From NCBI GenBank assembly GCA_017557425.1, contig JAFYYU010000011.1:47013-111012 (forward strand): 64,000 bases of DNA. The letters run 5' to 3'. The position numbers and the translations under genes were made by a program. Shown one piece after another: positions 28,368-37,098 of the stretch. Under the pieces are notes generated by a model, which made no database searches, was not told where the DNA came from, and saw only the letters and a program-made list of their open reading frames with translations. This DNA is from Muribaculaceae bacterium (GTDB lineage: Bacteria; Bacteroidota; Bacteroidia; Bacteroidales; Muribaculaceae). Positions within the stretch are counted from its first letter, which is position 1, and each line of letters starts with the position of its first letter.

Positions 28368-30932
28368 TTACTTGATAACCTTAACAGCGCTGGTGGTGCC
28401 GTCGGTGTAGGTGGTAACGACGATGGTGATGCCGTTAGCCTCCTGCATCTCCTGGCCAGCCATGTTGAAGTAGCGAACGCCAGCAACGGTCTTGCCGTTG
28501 GTCAGCTCGTTAACGCTGGTAGCCGTGTTATTAAGTTCGAAGGTCCTATCAACCTCGTCACTCGGGAGCTTGCCTTCAGCCTGTGCATAAGCCAGTACAG
28601 TGATCTCTTGATTTTCATCAGTAGCAGTAAAGGTTACGGGAACTGCGGGATCGTATTTGATCCAGGTATCGCCATTGTCCGTGCTATACCAGATTGTAGC
28701 GGGCTTCTCGTCGTTGTTCTTGAAGGTGACGTATGCAATGGTGTTGCCATCAGCATCACCGAAGGAAACGTCGATTGTGGGATCCTTGGTCTTGGGCAGA
28801 GCGGGAATGTCAATAACCTTCTGGGCGGTTTCGCTGTCGAGCATATCCTGGGCGCTAGCGGTAGCGGTCCAAGTCTCTAAGTAGCCCTGTGAGGGATCGA
28901 AGGTTACGGTAGCGGTTCCATTCTCATACCTGGTGCCGTCGGGGCCAACGAGAACAACGGTAGCATCATCGGTCCCGCAGGTAGTGGTGATAGTGATCTT
29001 GTCACCATTAACCTCGTAGTTGATAACGGGCTCAGCCACCTGATCCAGCTTGGGAACTTTGATGCGGGCCTCGGCGGTTTCACTCTGATTGTAGGTAGCA
29101 GTTCCCTCAGTGTAGGCGGTAACATCTACATAATAGTCTTCGTTGCCGCGCTCATACTGGATAGTTACGGGCTCAGCCTTTGCGCCAAGAACGGTACCCA
29201 TGGGATCAGCGGTGTAGACAAGCTTACCGTCGGTGTTAGCATCGGGAGTGATGATGATGTCAAAGTACTTCTTGCTGCCCTCACGCACCTTACCCTCGAT
29301 GGTGGGCATGTCAGCGTCCTTCTTCTGAACGACCCAATCCTTGCTGCCGGTAGCAGTTTCGCTCTCGAGGTCACCCTTCTTGGCAACAGCGGTAACGTTA
29401 ACGGTACCAGCGGTGTAAACGTCGGCACGGGTTACAGTGTAGGTGTAGGGGTTGCCCTCAACAGCTGTACCATTTACATACAGGGTCACGCCCTCGGTCT
29501 CGCAAGAAACGGTGATGGTCATCGTGGTGGTCTCCTCACCTGAGAAGGTGATGGTCGGCTTAGCAATTACTTCCTTCTTGGGAACAGGGATGGTCTTGGT
29601 AGCGTGTTCTGATTCCTGGCAGGTCTCGCCCTCGGTTACATAAGCCTCAACATCGAAGCTCTGGTCCACGTCGGTGCGTGGATAGGTGTACAGACCTGTG
29701 TAAACATGTTCACCATCGCTCTCGGGCCAGGAAATGGTCACTACAACTTCCGTATCATAAGTTTCGTAACTAATCACAGGAGCATCAACGGCCTTCTTCT
29801 CCCACTTAACGGTTTCGGGATCGAACTCCTTGTCGTTGTAGTCAGTAGCGGAAGCGGTTACGGTCACGGTGTACTCGCCATAGTCGGGCAGCGTAATCAC
29901 GCCATCAGCGTAAGCGTTCTCTACAACATTGCCATCCTCGTCCTTAACGACAACGTCCAGCGTAACGTTTTCAGGATCACCCTCACCAGGAGTATAGGTA
30001 ACGGTTACCTTACCATCCTCGGTAACATCACCAAGTTCGATGTCACCCTTAAGCTCGTCATTAACTTTGTAGGTGTAGGTGTCGAAATCACTTACTTCCT
30101 CACCGGTGAAGTTGTCACTGGGGGTAACGGTCAACGTGACAGTTACACTGTACTCACCAGGCTCAGTAGCAGTTTCCTCTACTTCGTAGGTGGCGGTATA
30201 CGTTTTAGTAGCCTCATCGTAAGTCCAAGTAACGGTGGTTGCAGTTTCGCCAACCTTAACCTCAACGGTAGCGTCGGGATCGTTGGAAGTGTAAGTCAAC
30301 GTTGCAACGTTGCCGTTGAAGGTAACGTCTGCAGTACCCTCAAACGCGGACTGCTTAACAGTGAGGTGGACGGTAAGAGATGTCAAACCATCATCATTAT
30401 GCTCATGCGTTTGTGCCGACGAGAAGTCAGTCTGGCCGTTGCGAGCATCTGCACCACCAGAATACATCCATAAAATCTCGATGTCACCACCAGTGAAATT
30501 AGCATCAGGGGTTACTTTAAGGTCATAGAGCTTGAAAGTGCCCGTCGGACCAATCTTTACAGCTCCATAAGACTCATAATTGCCAGTTCCATTGGGATCC
30601 CAGTAACCAGCAGTGCCGTAAGCCTGGACAATCTTATTAGCGAGGCAGTCGCCAAGGGGCGTAACAGGCTCCTCATCACCATCTTTATTGGGCACCATCT
30701 GCATGAGAACGCTCATGTTCTTTTTAGGAGTGCCAGCGGTTACACCCTCGGGATAGGTGAGATAAAGCTGCCAGCCATTCACATACTCGTTATCCAACTC
30801 AATGTAGACGGGAAGGAGATTTTCCTGACCAAGCTCGGCCTGTGTAAACTCCTTATCCTCAACGTAGATGCGTCCAGCGAAGGCAGTGCTGGCTAACAGC
30901 AACGCAGTAAGAGTAAATAAGAATTTCTTCAT
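28368..30932 (-). CDS. Large secreted multi-Ig-like protein, paralog A
   Basis: 854 residues, very acidic. Signal peptide (MKKFLFTLTALLLASTAFA), then an N-terminal domain of about 150 residues with a cohesin-like pattern (LPVYIELDNEYVNGWQLYLTYPEGV ... GPTGTFKLYDLKV). About seven Ig-like or chitobiase-C-terminal-like beta domains follow (about 175-790, repeats with SETATGSKDW, SETAEARI and SETAQKVID signatures). The C-terminal ~45-residue tail (VRYFNMAGQEM ... AVKVIK) resembles type IX sorting domains. N-terminal domain, tail and terminator are shared with paralog B. It is probably surface-exposed or secreted; the ligand is unknown. A long structured leader precedes it. Confidence 0.75.
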   Translation of the reverse strand: MKKFLFTLTALLLASTAFAGRIYVEDKEFTQAELGQENLLPVYIELDNEYVNGWQLYLTYPEGVTAGTPKKNMSVLMQMVPNKDGDEEPVTPLGDCLANKIVQAYGTAGYWDPNGTGNYESYGAVKIGPTGTFKLYDLKVTPDANFTGGDIEILWMYSGGADARNGQTDFSSAQTHEHNDDGLTSLTVHLTVKQSAFEGTADVTFNGNVATLTYTSNDPDATVEVKVGETATTVTWTYDEATKTYTATYEVEETATEPGEYSVTVTLTVTPSDNFTGEEVSDFDTYTYKVNDELKGDIELGDVTEDGKVTVTYTPGEGDPENVTLDVVVKDEDGNVVENAYADGVITLPDYGEYTVTVTASATDYNDKEFDPETVKWEKKAVDAPVISYETYDTEVVVTISWPESDGEHVYTGLYTYPRTDVDQSFDVEAYVTEGETCQESEHATKTIPVPKKEVIAKPTITFSGEETTTMTITVSCETEGVTLYVNGTAVEGNPYTYTVTRADVYTAGTVNVTAVAKKGDLESETATGSKDWVVQKKDADMPTIEGKVREGSKKYFDIIITPDANTDGKLVYTADPMGTVLGAKAEPVTIQYERGNEDYYVDVTAYTEGTATYNQSETAEARIKVPKLDQVAEPVINYEVNGDKITITTTCGTDDATVVLVGPDGTRYENGTATVTFDPSQGYLETWTATASAQDMLDSETAQKVIDIPALPKTKDPTIDVSFGDADGNTIAYVTFKNNDEKPATIWYSTDNGDTWIKYDPAVPVTFTATDENQEITVLAYAQAEGKLPSDEVDRTFELNNTATSVNELTNGKTVAGVRYFNMAGQEMQEANGITIVVTTYTDGTTSAVKVIK

Positions 30933-31243
30933 AATTAAATTAACAATTTAGAAATTAATGAATATAAATATTAACACACAATTTCGAATTACAGTAGCAT
31001 TTCGAGGTTCATCATCCATTTTGATTATCAAAGAGTTCCGGATCAAACTATAGATAGCATTGTTTGTTTTTATCGAGGTTGTTGACGGTCATGTGTTCAT
31101 CTGGAGTGGTCGAGGTGGCGCACCGGCACACGTCAAGCGGGTCCCGCTGGGATGCCCGTTCTAGAGGTTAAACACTAACTGTCATCAAGTACTTTCATCA
31201 TGACACTATTAGCAATCGTGATTAGCTGGTCTATCTAGTTTGG
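30933..31243 (-). promoter_or_regulatory. Long 5' leader of paralog A
   Basis: About 305 untranslated nt lie between the promoter at 31244 and the ATG at 30932. The leader holds a GC-rich stretch with a perfect AGCGGG-t-CCCGCT hairpin (near 31136-31148), a TGTCAT/ATGACA stem (about 31180-31204) and a 15-nt block at 31077-31091 that matches 11 of 15 bases in the leader of paralog B. No convincing small ORF is present. It may be a regulatory RNA; the ligand or factor is unknown. Confidence 0.45.
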
Positions 31244-31251
31244 CAAAGTTA
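31244..31251 (-). promoter_or_regulatory. -7 box for paralog A
   Basis: TAACTTTG on the minus strand, with TTTG at 31271-31274 and a 19-nt spacer. A strong match. Confidence 0.65.
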
Positions 31252-31411
31252 CACACTTTTTTCTTACCTGCAAAATAAAATCGTTTTTTTTTACTAAACG
31301 GCTAATTACTTTAAACGGCTAATCATTTTCTATCGGCGAATTATGCGAACCTTTAGCTCGGCGAAGCCAATTAAATGAATTATTGGCATCCGCGCTCATT
31401 TATTTATCGGC

Positions 31412-31490
31412 GGATTATGGGGATTAAACTGATTTGGCAGGCGCCCAGCAATTTGTATAATTAGTATAATTAGTGTAATTCGTAGTTTGA
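31412..31490. repeat. Two 9-nt-period arrays
   Basis: GGATT at 31412 and 31421 with TGATT at 31430 form the first array. GTATAATTA at 31455, again at 31464, then GTGTAATTC at 31473 and GTAGTTTGA at 31482 form the second. Nearby, AAACGGCTAAT is repeated at 31296 and 31313. This is the gap between the paralog A promoter and the terminator of paralog B. Confidence 0.65.
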
Positions 31491-31504
31491 AAGAAGAGGG
31501 AGAT

Positions 31505-31541
31505 AAAAAAACAGGCGGCCCGAAGGGGTCGCCCGTTTTTT
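31505..31541 (-). terminator. Terminator of paralog B
   Basis: CAGGCGGCCCGAAGGGGTCG hairpin with flanking A and T runs; the counterpart of 28309-28345. Confidence 0.85.
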
Positions 31542-31563
31542 AGTTTGCTTTAAAGGGAATCAA

Positions 31564-33468
31564 TTACTTGATAACCTTAACAGCGCTGGTGGTACCGTCG
31601 GTGTAGGTGGTAACAACGATGGTTACGCCGTTAGCCTCCTGCATCTCCTGACCGGCCATGTTGAAGTAGCGTACACCAGCAACAGCCTTGTCAGCGTTCA
31701 TCTCGTTAACATCGGTGAAGCCAGCAACAGCAGCGTAAACGTACATGTTACCAGTGAACTCGTCGATAGCTACGCCCATGTTGTAAACCTTACCAAGACC
31801 ATGCTCGAGAACATAGTGGTTCTCACCCTCGCTCAGAGGATTCTCCATAGCATCGCCCAGAACGCACAGCGTGCCATCCTCAGCAGCACCGTAGCGAACG
31901 CCGTCAACAATGATGATGAAGTCTACATTGGGACGATCCTCACCACCATAGTAGTCGAAGGTGCCATATACACCATAGCTGCAGCGCAGGATGCCGGTGT
32001 AGTCACCATTGTCGAGAATCAGCTCTTGAGGAACCTCTTCACCATTCATGTCGTAGGTGATAAGCCATACACCCTCAGCATAGGGATCAACGGGAGGCTG
32101 TTCGCCACCTTCCTTAGCAGGAATCTCAACGAAGTACTCAACTTCGGTGGTGCCGGGAACAGCGTCCTCGTCAGCCTGTGCAACAGCCCAGTAGTTGATG
32201 TAAGCATCCTCTTCGCCACGAGCGATCTCCTGAGTTACAGTGCCTTCGCCAGTGTAGGTCTCGGTGGTCATTTCACCGGTCTCCATGTTGATGTACTGAA
32301 CGTACAGGGTTACGGTACCCTCACCAGTAACGGTGATCACGAATGCATCGTCGGTCGTCTCAGTGGTGATTACGGGAGCGGGGGTCTCGTAGGGAGGCTC
32401 CTCACCGCTCTTGCCAGGAACGAATACGGTCTCGAGAGCATACTCGCTGACTTCCTTGCCTTCCTCCTGAGCGGTAGCGCTAACGCCATACTCTTCACCC
32501 TCGGGATCGTCGCCGTAAGGAATTACCCAAACAGCTTCCTCTTCACCCTCAGCCTGGAGCATGTCATCCCAGTAGATGCAGATGTGGCCATAACCAGAAG
32601 CCTTAACGGTAACGGTCTGAGCCTCGGGATCATCAAATACGTCGATGATGGGCTTGGGAGTTACCTCGACTACAACGGGAGCAGCGGGAACGGTAACCTC
32701 GAGCTCAGCGGTCTCACTGATCTCCTTGCCATCCTCCTGAGCGGTAGCGGTAACGGTGTAGGTGGTCTCCTCCTCACCCAGTTCGAAGGTGTAGGGGTTC
32801 TCAACCTCTTCGCCGTTTACATACAGCTTAACAGTACCAGCACCAGTAGCGCTAACAGTGAAGGTCTCCTCGTCGTAGGTGATAACGGGCATTTCGGTAA
32901 CCTCGGGCTCGGTGCCACCCTCAACGGTCAGGGCAACGTTGGTAGTACCTTCAACCTGAATCTTGGTCTGGCCATTGCGGTTGTCAAAACCACCAGATAC
33001 CATCCAAGTGATAACGATCTCACCACCAGTGAAGCCCTCGTTGGGGGTCACACGGAGGTCATAGAGCTTGAAAGTGCCGGTCGGACCAATCTTCACAGCA
33101 CCATAGCTCTCAAATTCGCCGTCATCATCGGGATCCCAGTAACCTGCGGAACCATAAGCTTGAACGATTGATTCTGCAAGGCAGTCACCCAGAGGAGTAA
33201 CGAGCTCTTCTTCGCCATCGGCGTTGGGAACCATCTGGTTGAGAACAGCAGTGTTCTTCTTAGGATTGCCAGCGGTCACACCCTCGGGATAGGAAATTGA
33301 GAACTCCCAACCGTTGATGTACTCGTTGTCGAGCTCAACATAGAGCGGAAGCAGCTGCTGCTTACCAATCTGATCAGCAGTAAACTCTGTGTCAGCAACA
33401 TACACGTTGGCTGCGAACGCAGTACCTGCCATCAACAGAGCAGCAAGAGTAAATAAAAATTTCTTCAT
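31564..33468 (-). CDS. Secreted multi-Ig-like protein, paralog B
   Basis: 634 residues, very acidic. It shares with paralog A the signal peptide, the cohesin-like N-terminal domain (residues ~20-175, LPLYVELDNEYINGWEFSIS ... YGAVKIGPTGTFKLYDLRV) and the C-terminal tail (about 587-634), both highly similar at DNA level. Between them lie only three or four Ig-like modules with SETAELEV and SEYALETVFVPGK repeats, then a distinct domain of about 120 residues (EGVWLITYDMNGEEVPQELI...) not found in paralog A. So the two genes share ends but differ in their middles, as expected from duplication with module exchange. Exported; function unknown. Confidence 0.75.
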   Translation of the reverse strand: MKKFLFTLAALLMAGTAFAANVYVADTEFTADQIGKQQLLPLYVELDNEYINGWEFSISYPEGVTAGNPKKNTAVLNQMVPNADGEEELVTPLGDCLAESIVQAYGSAGYWDPDDDGEFESYGAVKIGPTGTFKLYDLRVTPNEGFTGGEIVITWMVSGGFDNRNGQTKIQVEGTTNVALTVEGGTEPEVTEMPVITYDEETFTVSATGAGTVKLYVNGEEVENPYTFELGEEETTYTVTATAQEDGKEISETAELEVTVPAAPVVVEVTPKPIIDVFDDPEAQTVTVKASGYGHICIYWDDMLQAEGEEEAVWVIPYGDDPEGEEYGVSATAQEEGKEVSEYALETVFVPGKSGEEPPYETPAPVITTETTDDAFVITVTGEGTVTLYVQYINMETGEMTTETYTGEGTVTQEIARGEEDAYINYWAVAQADEDAVPGTTEVEYFVEIPAKEGGEQPPVDPYAEGVWLITYDMNGEEVPQELILDNGDYTGILRCSYGVYGTFDYYGGEDRPNVDFIIIVDGVRYGAAEDGTLCVLGDAMENPLSEGENHYVLEHGLGKVYNMGVAIDEFTGNMYVYAAVAGFTDVNEMNADKAVAGVRYFNMAGQEMQEANGVTIVVTTYTDGTTSAVKVIK

Positions 33469-33812
33469 AATAGAAAATAAATTTTTAAAAAGTTAATAAT
33501 AAAAAAATATAAAATCTAATAATCAAAGTTTAGCATAAATGGTAAAACCTGTCTTGGTTTCTCAAATCGTTTCGGAATAACTTTATATACATCTTCAATT
33601 GTTCTCCATGCTTAATCTTTGGGTTTATTGGGTACTGAACGGTCACACATTATAATAATAATTGGCGGTGTCGAGAGGGCCTGGTCGCGTAGAGACACGA
33701 GAACAGCCCAATGGCAAGGCTTGCCATCTCGGCTCTATGGGAAATGTATAACCTGTTCATCTCAAAGCACTTAATAATCACTAGCCAGTTGTAGTACTAT
33801 ATAGTTTGCATG
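33469..33812 (-). promoter_or_regulatory. Long 5' leader of paralog B
   Basis: About 340 nt between the promoter and the ATG. It contains a perfect ATGGCAAG-g-CTTGCCAT hairpin (about 33710-33726), a GC-rich stretch, and the block at 33631-33645 shared with the paralog A leader at a comparable distance from the start codon (163 versus 145 nt). No convincing small ORF is seen. Confidence 0.45.
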
Positions 33813-33820
33813 CAAAGATA
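33813..33820 (-). promoter_or_regulatory. -7 box for paralog B
   Basis: TATCTTTG on the minus strand, about 345 nt upstream of the ATG. Confidence 0.5.
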
Positions 33821-33906
33821 CTACAAAAATCCAAACCAGCAAAAAAATGACAACTTTTTTTCAAAAAAAATCACCCGTGTTGTGAGGGAGCCATAATAAA
33901 TGACAT

Positions 33907-33941
33907 AAAAAGCGCAAAAACCTGAAGATTCATGCGCTTTT
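33907..33941 (-). terminator. Terminator of the TonB-dependent receptor gene
   Basis: AAAAGCGCA and TGCGCTTTT arms with a T run on the minus strand, about 95 nt after the stop codon. Confidence 0.65.
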
Positions 33942-33952
33942 GCCATATTGGG

Positions 33953-34023
33953 GCCGTGGCGGTGCCACGGCATACGGGACTCCCAGGGAACTATTGGGGC
34001 CATGCCACGGCATACGGGACTCC
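33953..34023. repeat. Direct repeat with hairpin, 40-nt spacing
   Basis: A 21-nt sequence beginning TGCCACGGCATACGGG occurs at 33963-33983 and 34003-34023. The first copy is preceded by GCCGTGGC, which forms a perfect hairpin with GCCACGGC (33953-33971). The second copy lacks that left arm. It lies between the end of the receptor gene and its terminator. Confidence 0.8.
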
Positions 34024-34036
34024 TACGGGAGACGGT

Positions 34037-36874
34037 TTAGAAGGGGGGGCGTCCGCCAGGGGGGCGACCGCCGCCAGGTCCGCCGCCCGGAGGGCCGAAT
34101 CGGCCTGGGCCCCAGCGATCTGCGTTGCGGTCCTTGGGCTGTTCACCCTTCTTGAAGGTGTTGAAGCGGTAGGTGAAGGTGACCATGCCGTAGCGTCCCA
34201 GTGAGTTGTAGTAAACATCCTCGATGTAGTCACCAGTGACGTTGCGGAAGATGTTCTTCTGCTGACCCAGGATGTCATATACCGAGATGGTCACCGAAGC
34301 CTGCTTCTCGCTCAGGAACTGATAGGCCAGCGAACCGTTCCAACGCCACTGGTCGGTGTTATAACCGGCACTGTAGCCGCTGGTGGTGCTGTAACTCAGG
34401 TCGGTGCTGATGACCAAACCGAAGGGTGCCGAATAGGTGCCGTTGAACATGCCGCCCCAGGTGTGGATGTTGCGGATACTCGATGCCTTCACCGTGTTGG
34501 TGGTATTCTGGAAACCGTAGCGCGGACGCACCTCCAGGTCGAAGACGCTGTTGCGGAAAGCCAAACCCGGCGAGATGTTGAGGTTCAACGTGTTGCTGCG
34601 GTTTAACACACCGTCGTTCATACCCTTGTTGACCGAATAGCGGGCAAAGATGTGGTTGGAGTAGTACCAGGTCTTGCTGGCGCCGAAGGGGAAACTGACC
34701 ATGTTCATCGCCATGGCGTTCCACACGCCGTTCACATTCATGTAACTCGTCGTACGTCCACCTGTGACATCATCAAAAGTGGTGGTGGAGATAATGCTGT
34801 TTTGGGCAAAGTCCACATTCATCATTGCCATTATGCTGCGCTGGGCGCCCTGGGCGAAGTCACTGAACCTCAGATTCATCGAGTGGTTGAAGGTGGGCTT
34901 CAATTCGGGATTACCGATGACGATATTCAGCGGGTTGCTTTCGTCAGCGACAGGCTGCAACTGGGTGATGCTGGGCTGGTTGGCGCGCATGCGGTAGAAG
35001 AAATTGAGGTTGCGCGTGTCGGTGAACTTGTAGCGGAAACGTGCATAGGGAGCCACCGACCAGGCCCAACGCTCGGCAATGTCGCGGGCGCTGTTGATCA
35101 GGTCTTTACTTTTGGACATGGCGCTGTTGACACTCATACCCACATTCAGGTTATAAGCCTTGCGCACCTGACGGAATCCCACGCTGAACTCCTGATTGAA
35201 GAAGGTGTTGCGGAAACTGTTGCTCAGCCTCTCGTTCCATTCCTTGTCGGTAATCGTTCCACCCGGCCAGACACCTGTGCGCTCGTTGTCATAGACCATC
35301 TTGTCGCTGATGGTGTATCGGTAACTGCCACGGTAGGAGAACTCCAGGAAACGGGCGTTCTTGACGTCACCGATGGGCTCGGTCCAAGACAGGCGGCCAG
35401 TGAGGTTGTGCGTTTTGCGGTGGTTATTGGCCGTCTGGTCGATGAGCTCGTTCTTGTCGGGCAACAAGTAATAGGTGTTGTCGGTATAGGTGTCACCGTC
35501 CTCGTGTACATTGCTGTAGCGGTAGTTAAGCATCAAGCTCTGGCTGCGGCCCGGGTGGCTGGCGACCTTGTGGTTATAGATCAGGCGCGTTCCCCACTCG
35601 TAGCTCTTGCCGTCGTTGAAGAAGTTGCTCAAACTGCGGTTCACATTGGTACGGGCAGCATCGCCGGCACGGGTGTAGGATGAATCGCCTCGCGAACTCT
35701 TGTTGAAGTTGAACGAGAAATTGGGCTGGAAATCAAGGGTGTTGCAAGAGTCAATTTCCCACTTGAGGCGGAAGCTGCCTCGCAGGTTGTGGCTCTTGTC
35801 ACGGGCAGCAGTATTAGCGTCGTAATAGCTCGTGGAATCCTCAAACAGGTATTGGCGTGCGGTGCGTGTGCGCGTGTCGCGGTCACTGTGGCTGTACATG
35901 ATATCACCGCCCACGCGGAAGTGCTCATCCTCCTTGGAGCCGACATTGAAGTTGATGCCGGCATACTGGGACGATGTCACGCCTCGGTCGCCGCCAAAGC
36001 GCTGGAATCGGCCTGAGGCGCCGTCGCCGAAGCCCAGGTTGTTGGTGTTGTTACCTCCACCCAGGATGGTGAACTGGTTGCCGTCACGGAAGTGGTTGAT
36101 CATCACATTGCCCGCATAGCGGTCATCGGTGCCGTAGCCCGCATTGACCGTACCGAACCAGCCGTTGTTCATGCCTTTCTTGACGGTGAGGTTGATGACG
36201 GTCTCGTCTTCGCCGTCGTCAACACCGGTCAAACGGGCGAGGTCGCTCTTGCGGTCGATGACCTGCAGCTTGTTGACCATATCGGCGGGGATATTCTTCG
36301 ATGCCACGGTGGGGTCGTCGCTGAAAAACTCCTTGCCGTCGATGAGGATCTTGCTCACCTGCTTGCCGTTGGCGGTAATTTTGCCGTCAGTGCCCACCTC
36401 GACGCCCGGCAGACGCTTCAACAAGTCCTCGACCACGGCATTGGCCTGCGTCTTATAGGTGTCGGCATTGAACTCGATGGTATCCTCCTTGACGACGATG
36501 GGGCTCTTGACACCCATAACGACTGCCTCCTTGAGCATGATGGTATTGGGATCCATCTTGACTACGCCGATGTTGACGTCGCGGCCGTCTTCACCGACGG
36601 TGACGTGCTTGATGACATCATTGTAGCCCAGATAGGAGAAGCGCAGCAGGTACTTGCCCGGCTTGACGCCCTTGATGTTGAAAACGCCGTTCATGTCGGT
36701 CGTTGTGCCTTTGACCAAAGTGCTGTCCTTGGTTGCTTTGAGCAGCCTGACGGTCGCCTCGATGAGCTCGGTCGTGTCCTGAGAGTCCACCAACACGCCG
36801 TTGATGACGGCAGCACCCATAGTGAAATGCGTCATGCAGCCGAAGACCAACAGAAGCAAAAGAATCTTTTTCAT
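34037..36874 (-). CDS. TonB-dependent receptor, outer-membrane beta-barrel family
   Basis: 945 residues. Order: signal peptide (to ~20), carboxypeptidase-regulatory-like domain (about 22-105, VNGVLVDSQDTTELIEATV...), a plug-like domain (about 125-230, with VEDLLKRLPGVEV and KILIDGKEFFSDDPT), then a long beta-barrel of the OMP_b-brl_3 type. It ends in an unusual Gly/Pro/Arg-rich tail (FGPPGGGPGGGRPPGGRPPF) after the last strand, so the usual aromatic C-terminal residue of a barrel is reached only after a disordered extension. No SusD gene is beside it, so it is probably not a SusC. Substrate unknown. Confidence 0.88.
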   Translation of the reverse strand: MKKILLLLLVFGCMTHFTMGAAVINGVLVDSQDTTELIEATVRLLKATKDSTLVKGTTTDMNGVFNIKGVKPGKYLLRFSYLGYNDVIKHVTVGEDGRDVNIGVVKMDPNTIMLKEAVVMGVKSPIVVKEDTIEFNADTYKTQANAVVEDLLKRLPGVEVGTDGKITANGKQVSKILIDGKEFFSDDPTVASKNIPADMVNKLQVIDRKSDLARLTGVDDGEDETVINLTVKKGMNNGWFGTVNAGYGTDDRYAGNVMINHFRDGNQFTILGGGNNTNNLGFGDGASGRFQRFGGDRGVTSSQYAGINFNVGSKEDEHFRVGGDIMYSHSDRDTRTRTARQYLFEDSTSYYDANTAARDKSHNLRGSFRLKWEIDSCNTLDFQPNFSFNFNKSSRGDSSYTRAGDAARTNVNRSLSNFFNDGKSYEWGTRLIYNHKVASHPGRSQSLMLNYRYSNVHEDGDTYTDNTYYLLPDKNELIDQTANNHRKTHNLTGRLSWTEPIGDVKNARFLEFSYRGSYRYTISDKMVYDNERTGVWPGGTITDKEWNERLSNSFRNTFFNQEFSVGFRQVRKAYNLNVGMSVNSAMSKSKDLINSARDIAERWAWSVAPYARFRYKFTDTRNLNFFYRMRANQPSITQLQPVADESNPLNIVIGNPELKPTFNHSMNLRFSDFAQGAQRSIMAMMNVDFAQNSIISTTTFDDVTGGRTTSYMNVNGVWNAMAMNMVSFPFGASKTWYYSNHIFARYSVNKGMNDGVLNRSNTLNLNISPGLAFRNSVFDLEVRPRYGFQNTTNTVKASSIRNIHTWGGMFNGTYSAPFGLVISTDLSYSTTSGYSAGYNTDQWRWNGSLAYQFLSEKQASVTISVYDILGQQKNIFRNVTGDYIEDVYYNSLGRYGMVTFTYRFNTFKKGEQPKDRNADRWGPGRFGPPGGGPGGGRPPGGRPPF

Positions 36875-36923
36875 GTCAATCTATCTTGTGTGGTTTGAAA
36901 ATCACTTTATGTTTACGATGGCG

Positions 36924-36931
36924 CAAAATTA
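36924..36931 (-). promoter_or_regulatory. -7 box for the TonB-dependent receptor
   Basis: TAATTTTG on the minus strand, with TTTG at 36953-36956 and a 21-nt spacer. Confidence 0.5.
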
Positions 36932-37098
36932 CTTGTAAATAATGAAATGACACAAATATTTTAGATAATCCCACATTTTTTATAGACGAAACCGACCGCA
37001 AAAAAAGCGAGATGCACAAAAAACATCGGGAATCATTTGCCATTATGGGTATTTTGTCGTTAATTTGCAGGACAGAACAATAAAAAAATGAAATACCT

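Noticed and set aside
28368-33468. Cellulosome
   Set aside because: Only a pattern-level cohesin resemblance and one imperfect dockerin-like end; no scaffoldin or dockerin-bearing cellulases are in the window.
36932-37098. Perfect promoter for the carboxynorspermidine dehydrogenase gene
   Set aside because: Only imperfect boxes (TTAATTTG and GTATTTTG) lie before 37099, so no feature is called.
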